Assembly (NCBI GenBank): GCA_949130495.1
Contig: OX422220.1
Location: 121,457,810 to 121,521,809 of the forward strand
Source: Sambucus nigra
Taxonomy: Eukaryota; Streptophyta; Magnoliopsida; Dipsacales; Adoxaceae
Reading direction: 5' to 3'
DNA: 64,000 bases
Shown here: positions 56,271-64,000 of the stretch, piece after piece
Numbering within the stretch: position 1 is the first letter of the stretch
How the letters are laid out: each line of letters opens with the position of its first letter
Program-made: the position numbers and the translations under genes
Notes under the pieces: model-generated
What the model was told of the DNA's origin: nothing
Databases searched by the model: none
What the model saw: the letters and a program-made list of their open reading frames with translations, nothing else

Positions 56271-57961
56271 CAAATGTCTCCTTCAGGTATTAAGGCGAGG
56301 ATGATGATGCTGGTTATGATGACGTTGTTTGGGCTCGGTGGTAGCGGAGGCGACGAGGGCTCCTCGGCCCCTAGGCTCCCCAAATATGATAAATTTGGGA
56401 TTACCATCGAGAAAAAGTCGGAGCTATTAGCGAGATTCCTCAAGCTTCTAAAGACGGTCATCGGCCCGGGGTTTATGAGTTGGAAGGAGGTGCCATATGA
56501 GCTCAAGTTAGTTGTTTGGGCGGAACTACAAGTAATATATTTATATTTATATTTATATGAATATTTCAATTTCAATTTCAATTTCGATTTCAATTTCATT
56601 TTATATTTATATTTATATTTATTCGCAACTAACATTATATTTGTTGGACATGAACAATTCAACTTGGATCCAAAGCTACGCGATTCCGTCTTGGAGAAGT
56701 TGAGGGAGCAACATAAGACGTGGAAGAAAAATATGCGGACACGGTACTTTAGAAAAACACGAGAGTCCATTATCCAATGGCGTGGATCCGTCCAGCCCAA
56801 GGAGCCGATCTCATTGGCACAATGACAAAAGTTCACTGACAATGAGATCGAGGATCGACAATTGGCATCTCGCCAATCGGGGAGGGAAAATCGGGCAAAA
56901 AAGATGGACGCGCACTACTCCGGCCGGACGTCTTACGCCGAGGTGGAGTATAGGATGAAGGAAAGATTTAATTTTTTTTATAACTACAAAAATATATTAT
57001 TCTTCATTATTTTACTTTGCGGGACCGATACTGATTTTACTTTATTTTATTTCAGGGGGTAGGGAGTGGCCCAGGGGGTAAGCCACATAGGCTCGATACT
57101 TATGTGACTTCGGACGAAGAAGGGGAAGGACAAGGAGGTGTCCCCGAGCGTTGCGACCACGATTGTAAGTAATCCGACAGTTTAATTTTTGTTAATTACG
57201 TTATAATTTTTTAGTTTACTTATTTTACTAATCATGTGCTTTTTGTCGTTTCAGTCAAAGCTTAAGGAAGTGCATGAGTTGCAGTCTGATGCCGACAAGG
57301 CGTCTTTGTCCACAAACGCACTCAGCCAAGTGCTTGGCTCTGATCGCAAGGAGGGGACAAGGGGGTTGAGCTCGCGGGTGGCCAAATCTAGGATCATCGA
57401 ATTGGAGACGAGTGACACCGGGTTGGCTCGAACGGTGGATTCACATGACGCGAAGCTGTCCCGTTTGGAGGCAACGGTTCAAGATATGTACTCATTCATG
57501 AAGCGTACGTTGGACGAAGACCGTAAGGGGAAAGGTAAGGAGAAGGCGGAGGAGGAGAAGGAGGAGGAGGTGCGGGAGAACGAGGCGCATGATGACGAGG
57601 ATGTGGACCTCACTGCTTCATCACCGACACGTGCGTACTTCGATGATCCACTTCCTTATTTGGCTCCCTTCCCCAGACCGATGTCAACAATTGGTTGGCC
57701 GAGCGTGTTCATATTGGACGTATTTGATGGCCAGCGGATAGGGCGGGGGTTGAGGGACCCGAATATCGTCCAGGGTGGAATAGTTCATGGACGTGCGCTT
57801 CAAGAGATCGAGTCCAAAGTGCTCGTCACGCATGTGATACCCGGGAAGGAGAACTCCCTATTGTGGTTACGCGAACAATGCAGCACGATGTATATTAGTG
57901 GGTGTGTCAATTCGTATATCGTGTGGCCTACTCACCTCCTCACATTTACCCCAGACATGTA
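56271..57961 (+). pseudogene. CACTA TNP1-like protein gene (Transposase_24 plus TNP1-type C-terminus), spliced, decayed
   Basis: Exon A starts after acceptor TTTTTTACAG; ATG at 56274. It reads KYDKFGITIEKKSELLARFL and SWKEVPYELKLVVWAELQ, then a donor GTAATA (56532). Exon B resumes at QFNLDPKLRDSVLEKLREQH and TRYFRKTRESIIQWRGS, has a stop at 56823-56825, then NEIEDRQLASRQSGREN and RTSYAEVEYRMK. A donor mutated to GAAAGA follows near 56968, and an acceptor TTTATTTCAG (57055). The last large frame (57234-57962) begins after GTCGTTTCAG with a coiled-coil (KLKEVHELQSDADKASL), a KGKEKAEEEKEEE linker and VHGRALQEIE...VNSYIVWPTHLL, which I associate with the TNP1/EN/SPM C-terminal family. In the family this is a DNA-binding accessory protein. 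It is broken here. Confidence 0.75.
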
Positions 57962-58170
57962 GTGACATTATTTTTAAGTTGGTACATTTGAATTATATTT
58001 GGATTATATCGTCATGTATATTGTTTCTATTTTGAATATATATTTGCATTATCTTTAGTTTGTTTGGATATATGATGTTTGAACAAGTACAACGTTGCTA
58101 TAACACGTACAAATATACTGCTGGGCAGTGGCAGTCGCCATACTGCCCAACAGATTTTTTTAAATTCTGC

Positions 58171-58434
58171 CCAGAATTGTCACGGTCAATGACCATGACA
58201 ATGTTTTTAAAAACGGTCAAAGCCTTGTCACGGTTATTAACCGTGACTAAACTTGTCACGGTCATGGCCCGTGACACGACCGTGACAATTCTAACGACCT
58301 TATCACGGTCAATGACTATGACACATCCGTGACAAAAAAAGTGGTCTCGCCCCGAATTGTCACGGTCATTGACCTTGACAACTCCAACTTGTGAAGGTCA
58401 ATGACCGTGACAATAGTGCAGATTTGGTGTAGTG
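58171..58434 (+). repeat. CACTA right subterminal repeats and terminus
   Basis: At least six words of the TCACGGTCAATGACCGTGA type (for example at 58179, 58218, 58256, 58303, 58360 and 58391), then GATTTGGTGTAGTG to 58434. Confidence 0.92.
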
Positions 58435-58988
58435 ACTATTACCTAACTTAGTCTGACATTAAGATGCGTTGCCCAAATCCAAACATGCATTCATGCTCCA
58501 ACCACACAAATTAATATCCATGATGAGGTAAATTCCAATTGTGACCGTTCTAACAAAAGGCTCACCCCTTCCACGAGTGATACCCAAAATACTATTGGAA
58601 CCACTCTAAAACTTACCACAAATGAATACCTACCCCATATGTCTATTCCAAACAACTAAAAGTACATATCCGGGTCTCCATGAAACTTCAGAGTCCAATC
58701 CAAATAATAGAACCTCACCACAAACGGTAATACCTCATACCAAAAATAAAATATACGCACAATATTAATTTACGCATAACAGACTGTCAAATATCGTATA
58801 ATTAATATTGGCAATTAATAATTTATAACATGCGGTGTGAAATCACATCGCATGCAAAATTTAATTACCATCTAAATTATGCATTTTTATTATTACCAAA
58901 CTACAAAAGTAATAATTAATCACATTTATTAATTTATTTCTCCCTTAATAAATAATAAATAAAATTCACGAAAATATGAAATATTACA
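58435..58988 (-). mobile_element. Outer host LTR, right piece
   Basis: Starts with the CACTA target duplication ACT. It ends ATGAAATATTACA at 58988, the reverse complement of a TGTAATATTTCAT LTR start. An inverted repeat GCGGTGTGA-AA-TCACATCGC lies at about 58830-58851. There is no coding sequence. Confidence 0.6.
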
Positions 58989-60225
58989 TTCTATTCTAGA
59001 AAATCGAGTTTGGTTAATTCTTAAAACACCGAGGCTCCGATTGACCGGTGTTGTTTTGTTTTTCATGATTTTTTTGTGGTACTTAATTTCAAACACATTC
59101 TATGATAACAAGAATAATTAATACAAGTGTTCTATAATTTTATTATTTTTCATTTAAAACACATTTCTTATCCACTCTTAAAATAATTGATTTCCCTAAA
59201 AAAAAAAAAAAAAAAAACTTCAAAAGTAAGACAAAACATCTCCCACCCTGAGTTCATTCTAATGTTTAGTATAAAGTTGATCATTTTGAAGTGCATACAC
59301 CTTGATTTGATTTGATACATAATCAACTGTTAAATTTAATAATAATTTCAAATTGGTTGTGTATGTAAACATCAAGTTAGAATAATGAGTCCTTCTATTG
59401 TAATTGAATTTTTGACATAATTTTTGACCGAAAATACACGTGACGGCGTATTATTGATTTATTCTCTGATGCCACTGGCGTGGACCCCACAAAAGAATCA
59501 ATAGAAACCCTCCACCTCATTCGGTAATTCCACTTTCGATAAAAAATTCAGTCTCAATATCATTTTCCTAGAATAATAGAGGTCTCGGATTGTATATTAT
59601 ATAATGTAAGCATGAACCCTTTATCGATTCGTTTCTTGTTTTTCACCGGCGCAAGTAGAAGACAGTCCGTGTATAAGGGAATCAAAACATTATTATATAT
59701 TAATTCTTGTAGCTGCCTTGGTGAATTAATCACGTGTTAAAACCTTTGACAATAAAGTCAATATATACCCATTATTGATGGCAGTTCATGTCTATATTGT
59801 TGGCCACTTTAGTTGCATATTCTCAGGGATTGCTGGAAAACTTGTCTGTCTTTTTTATCGTGCTTATAAAATCCGCATCGAGTGCGAATACTTAAGATCT
59901 TATCCAACTTATTTTCCGCAAGATGAGAAATGGAATATATATACTAAATTTCACAGACACATGTTACATATGATGAAATATGTGGTACCCACTTTACCTC
60001 ACAGATGTAACATTTTGGACAAACTTTTTTATTCCCATTTCTGGAGTTGGTAGTTCCCACCCATAAGTCATGAGACAAGACATTTGCATTGCTCCAAACA
60101 ATGATCCCTTTGACTATTGGAAACTTATCCTACCAATTGTGTTGCATAAGTCGTCGGAGAACAAATTAACAAGATTGGGGGGACGGAGAAATTGTATCAC
60201 GTATAAAGGGCATTACGTAGTTATG
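58989..60225. other. Unclassified region, possibly low-copy DNA
   Basis: I recognise no transposon terminus or domain, only a poly-A run (59200-59218). Around 59735-59780 there is TCACGTGTTAAAACC, TTTGACAATAAAGTCAA and ATATATACCC just upstream of ATGGCAGTTCATG (59778). This resembles a promoter and start, and is followed by an 88-codon open frame with no recognised family. It is the stretch least like a transposon in the window, but support for a gene is weak. Confidence 0.3.
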
Positions 60226-60410
60226 CTTAGGGGTATTCACGGTCCGGTTCGATCCGAGTTTAGACATTATTATAGACTGGATCGAATTAATCGGTCCATG
60301 TTCATTAAGACCCGAAATCGGACATGTTTAATTGGGTTCGGTCCAAGTGTGTTTCGATCCAAATAATGTTCGGGTTCGGTCCAATTCGGTTTGACACGAT
60401 TTGATTAAAA
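60226..60410 (+). mobile_element. hAT-like terminal fragment (tentative)
   Basis: Starts TAGGGGTATTCACGGTCCGG, close to the TAGGGGTGTTCA-type ends of many plant hAT-derived elements. It is followed by repeated GGTTCGATCC/GGGTTCGGTCC words at 60244, 60335, 60353 and 60370. No matching right end was found. Confidence 0.35.
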
Positions 60411-60677
60411 AAATTATTTTTTTCGCTTTTTTTTTTCGGCTGTTTTTTCATGTTAAAATTCTGCACTTTTTTACAATAACTTTCTACATAAAACTCAAAT
60501 TTAGGTGGGATCCACACTACGAAAATCGTGGAACCATATACGAACGCGTTCACCTCCGCAAGGAGATTAACGTAGTATATTCATACGTCGAATTTTAATA
60601 AGTTATGAATGATAAATATGTCTCCAAAGTGACTCACAAAGCAATGAAAGTTAATGAATTGAGTATGTTTTAACTCT
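60411..60677. other. Spacer before the copia LTR
   Basis: AT-rich, without features that I can recognise, apart from the last part of the hAT-like repeats. Confidence 0.4.
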
Positions 60678-61335
60678 TGTCCCACATTGAAAGAGTAGTG
60701 GAAATTTGATGAGTTAATAACACCCCAAGTATGGACTAAGACTTGGATGCCTTGGGGTATCCCAACTCTTTGAAGGAGAGATGACCTAAGCTATGCACGG
60801 GTTGACTTTTGGTCAAAAGTCCACACGTGCGCGCGTCCGTCCGTCCGACTCGGTTCGACTTGGGCTTATAAAAATCTCCTACATTTTTGGGCCAAATTTA
60901 TTTAACTTTCTGGGCTTTAATTATTAATTAATTAATTAATAAACTGTTGGCAGTTATTGCCAACAGTCAACAGTTAATTCGTTTAACTGTTTTTGACAGT
61001 TAATTTCGGTTGACTGTTCCAACAGTCAACACAAAAGCTATAAATTAAACATTTTCCCTACAGAATTGACTACTGAAAAAATTGCCCTCCAATAATTTCG
61101 AATTTATGCTGCATCTTTTCCCAGAAAAATACAAACTTTTCTACTGCTACTGCATACATTCTTGCATATCATTCTTTGGTCTGGTTGAGTATAAACACAG
61201 AATTGTGTTCGAAAAATTAATCATTGTTGTGTTGCTTGATTAATTTGGAAATCCGTTCTATCTTGGGAGATAATTATTCATTACCTTTGGCACCTTGTGG
61301 AGGGAATAAATTTGTCTTAAGGAGACTGTTCTAAA
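60678..61335 (+). mobile_element. Tork-type copia 5' LTR
   Basis: Starts TGTCCCACATTGAAAGAG, a familiar LTR start in plant Tork-type elements, and runs to the region of a degenerate PBS at about 61334-61346 (AACAGGGCTCGG against the expected ATCAGAGCTCGG). A TATA-like CTTATAAAAATC lies near 60865. It contains a perfect 10-bp stem-loop (60943-60967) and related CAACAGTTAA/TTAACTGT words. The right end is approximate. The 3' LTR lies outside the window. Confidence 0.65.
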
Positions 61336-61976
61336 CAGGGCTCGGATTACTTTTTCTATTCTAATATTATTTCTGCAAATACAAGTAAGTATTTCATTTC
61401 TGCAATTTCGTTTTATTTCTGTAATTATATTATAATTAATAATTCGGTACTTTTGTATTTATTAAAGAGTAGACATAACAATCTTAAGACAATTTATAAA
61501 GTTCTACTGTTTTTTAGTGTACAGAAATTTATTTGTTGAAAATAAATCTGTTTTGACAGAATAAAATGAATTAATTTATTGTTTTATTGTAGAAATTAGT
61601 AAAAACAGTTTTGGTATAGAAATTAATTTATATACTGTTTTTATATTCTGTTTTACAAAATAAAATTTTATTTGTGTATTCTTGTTAAAATCTGTTTATG
61701 TAAATTTTTTTAATCTTTAAATTATAATTTTGTTTTGTACAGAATTCTTTTTATTATAAAAATTAGTGTGACACAGATTTTATATTTAATTCTGTTTTAT
61801 ACGGAATTCTGTTTATATTATAGTTTAATTCTGAATTTTATTTGGAATTCTTTTGGAATTCATTTATTGTAAATTATATTTGGAGGAAATTGTTGCACAA
61901 AATTTTGTATTCTGTTTTGATTAATTCATTATATATGAATTTTATCATTGATAAAAATTCTGTTTTTGTAACAGAA
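61336..61976 (+). other. Copia leader with intron-like boundaries
   Basis: AT-rich leader made of repeated TTCTGTTTTATA and AATTCTGTTTATAT words. A strong donor (ACAAGTAAGT, GT at 61385) and a strong acceptor (TTTTTGTAACAG, ending 61974) sit at its edges, the latter two bases before the gag ATG. Confidence 0.5.
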
Positions 61977-64000
61977 ATGGAATCGCAAAGTACGAACACT
62001 ACTCCTACTAAACTGATTGTCACCAACACAAATGTGACTGCACCCGTATCTATGCCACACGGGGAGAAACCGGAAAAGTTCATTGGGGCTGACTTCAAAC
62101 GTTGGCAAGGATAAATGTACTTCTATCTCACTACCTGCCAACTGGACAGGTTTGTATATGAAGATTGCCCCTCTATTCAAGAGGGAGATGACGCTGAAAA
62201 TGTTGCTGATGTCGATGCTTGGAAGCATTCGAACTACCTATGCCGAAATTATATTCTGGCCTACTTGGACAAGACAATGTACCATGTCTACTGCACGATC
62301 AAAACATCCAAGGAATTATGGAATTCTTTGGAAAAGAAGTATAAAACTGAAGATGCTGGGATGAAGAAATTTATCGTTGGGCATTTTCTGGACTTCAAAA
62401 TGGTTGATTATAAATCTGTGATCTCGCAAGTGCAAGAACTCCAAGTGATCCTCCACGACATTCATGCTGAAGGAATGTCACTTAGTGAAACTTTCCAAGT
62501 TGCTGCAATTGTTGAAAAATTGCCACCATCTTGGACTTTATTCAAAAACTATCTCAAGCATAAGCGAAAGGAGATGAATGTGGAGGAGTTGGTGGTCAGG
62601 CTGAGAATCGAAGAAGATAACCGTGAATCTAAAAAGAAAAGTGGGAAGAATTCGATGGAAACAAAGGTCCATGTCGTTGAAGGTCCTAAAAAGAACAAAC
62701 GAAAGTATGATGGGGAAGGCACTTCCAAACATAACAAGAAAAAGTTCAAAGGCAAATGCTACAATTGTGGTAAACCTGGACACCGCTCAAGCGAGTGTCG
62801 TAAGCCGAAGAAGCAAAATCAAAACAATCCTCAATCAAATGTAACTGAGGGTGTGAATATCGTCAATAATTTGGCGGATATGAATCTTTCTGCCGTGGTC
62901 TCTGAATGTAACTTGGTTGGAAATACCAAGGAATGGTGGGTGGATACTGGAGCCACATGACACATTTGTGCAAACAAATGGATGTTCACCACCTATAAGC
63001 CTTTGGAAAATGAAGAAAATCTCTTTATGGGAAATTCTTCCACTTCGAAGGTGGTGGGACAAGGAAAGATAACTCTGAAAATGACTTCTGGAAAGGAACT
63101 TACTCTCAACAATGTTCTTCACGTGCCTGATATCCGAAAGAATCTGATTCCTGGATCTCTCCTTACTAAAAATGGTTTCAAGCTTGTGTTTGTGTCTAAT
63201 CGCTTTGTGTTGTCTAAAAATGACATGTATGTAGGAAAGGGCTACCTAAATGAGGGGCTCTTTAAACTCAATGTTCTTACTGTAACCCCAAAAACATCTA
63301 TTTCAATGAATGAAATTGCTAGTTCTTCTTACTTGATTGAGTCATCTAATATTTGGCATGCTAGATTAGGACATGTTAATTTTGATACATTGTGTAGATT
63401 AATTAACTTGGAATTTTTGCCAAAATTTAATATTGATAAAAATCATAAATGTGAAATTTGTGTGGAATCTAAATTAGCAAGATTACCTTTCCATTCTATT
63501 GAAAGGATAACTGAACCTTTAGATTTAATTCACACCGATATTTGTGATTTGAAATTTGTTCAAACTAGAGGTGGAAAAAAGTATTTTATTACTTTTATTG
63601 ACGATTGCACAAAATATTGCTATGTATATTTGTTACATAGTAAAGATGAGGCTATTAATGTATTTAAACAATATAAGAATGAAGTTGAGAATCAATTAAG
63701 CAAAACGATAAAGGCTATTAGAAGTGATAGAGGAGGTGAATATGAATATCCATTTGAGAAATTTTGTTCTGAGAATGGGATTATTCATCAAACAACCGCT
63801 CCTTATTCTCCTCAATCGAATGGTGTTGCTGAACGCAAAAACCGTACTTTGAAAGAAATGATGAACTCAATGTTATTAAGTTCAGGAGCTCCACAAAATT
63901 TGTGGGGGGAAGCCTTACTTTCTGCTAAGTACATTCTCAATAAAGTACCTCACAAAAAGACTCACAAGACACCTTATGAAATATGGAAAGGTCGAAGACC
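61977..64000 (+). CDS. Tork-type Ty1/copia gag-pol, two premature stops, open at the right edge
   Basis: One frame from ATG 61977 to the window end, interrupted by only TAA at codon 46 (62112) and TGA at codon 328 (62958). Order: gag ([17 protein letters not shown]2-type capsid region, about residues 30-230), basic linker, zinc knuckle [14 protein letters not shown] (from residue 261), and protease with WWVDTGAT (catalytic D323) directly before the second stop. GAG-pre-integrase follows with HARLGH (H461) and CEICVESK, then the integrase core with D521 in HTDICDL, D584 in RSDRGGEY and E619 in [11 protein letters not shown] and RNase H lie outside the window. Both stops look like single-base changes (the second consistent with CGA to TGA). 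It is the least decayed coding region here. Start chosen for the AACAGAAATGG context and the conserved N-terminus. Confidence 0.9.

Larger units (their letters stand above)
43629..58434 (+). mobile_element. CACTA (En/Spm) transposon, interrupted by an LTR retrotransposon
   Basis: Terminal inverted repeats CACTACACCAAA (43629) and TTTGGTGTAGTG (ending 58434) are flanked by a perfect 3-bp target duplication ACT (43626-43628 and 58435-58437), as CACTA transposases make. Both ends carry arrays of the subterminal palindrome CACGGTCAATGACCGTG and variants. Removing the nested retrotransposon leaves about 4.5 kb, which holds one decayed TNP1-like gene and no TNP2-type transposase. The copy is non-autonomous. 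Confidence 0.95.

Noticed and set aside
59775..60053. Possible host gene of about 90 codons
   Set aside because: The start has promoter-like words upstream, but no splice structure, domain or conserved pattern is visible. I keep it only as a remark in the region entry.

Overview
The window is repeat-dense plant nuclear DNA, most likely from a eudicot and probably from a pericentromeric or other heterochromatic block. The evidence is the set of element lineages, all plant-specific: Tat/Retand-type, Athila-type and Tekay/Del-type Ty3/gypsy retrotransposons, SIRE/Maximus- and Tork-type Ty1/copia retrotransposons, and a CACTA (En/Spm) DNA transposon. Base composition is AT-rich, with many long (AT)n tracts. 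I found no host gene, rRNA, tRNA or CRISPR array that I can support. Nearly every recognisable protein is a transposon protein broken by stops and frameshifts. The one long nearly intact coding region is a Tork-type copia gag-pol that runs off the right edge.

Layout, left half. 1-2830: 3' end of a plus-strand Tat-lineage element (integrase C-terminus, a ~148-bp tandem array, then an antisense spliced ORF). 2831-3771: AT-rich DNA with microsatellites. 3772 to about 12640: a ~3-kb chromovirus-like LTR split by two solo LTRs in opposite orientation (4725-7585 minus; 7944-10967 plus, with a perfect CTTCT duplication). About 12640-25020: a degenerate Athila-type element (gag, protease, RT, RNase H, integrase, 3' ORF, polypurine tract, part of the 3' LTR) whose 5' LTR holds a Tat-like LTR (about 13640-15808). 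25557-26700: an unidentified spliced transposon-like gene. 27065-31890: a minus-strand Tat element with dual RNase H, convergent with a plus-strand DUF7745-type gene that has its own TATA box. Its RT is cut by a SIRE-type copia (LTR, PBS, gag; about 31900-34372), itself interrupted by a second Tat-like LTR piece (34373-35626).

Layout, right half. 36771-39380: a small LTR and a third Tat-type antisense gene with promoter and introns. 39381-43203: minus-strand LTR debris with an ~870-bp-spaced duplication carrying a CACTA end, and a foldback element whose arms end in mirrored microsatellites. 43204-58988: a three-level nest. A minus-strand LTR is interrupted by a CACTA element (43629-58434, target duplication ACT), which is interrupted by a complete ~10.3-kb LTR retrotransposon (44307-54637, target duplication ATAAC, 3.1-kb LTRs, initiator-Met PBS, no recognisable gene inside). 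58989-60677: low-information sequence. 60678-64000: the Tork-type copia element.

The most interesting pattern crosses families. Several unrelated LTRs carry a short cassette of spaced near-perfect palindromes whose sequence differs from family to family, and which differs in length even between the two LTRs of one element. Other points are the repeated antisense Tat genes with their own TATA boxes, the microsatellite-ended foldback, and G-rich tracts repeated on one strand of the CACTA element. Coordinates without matching terminal sequences are approximate and are marked so.
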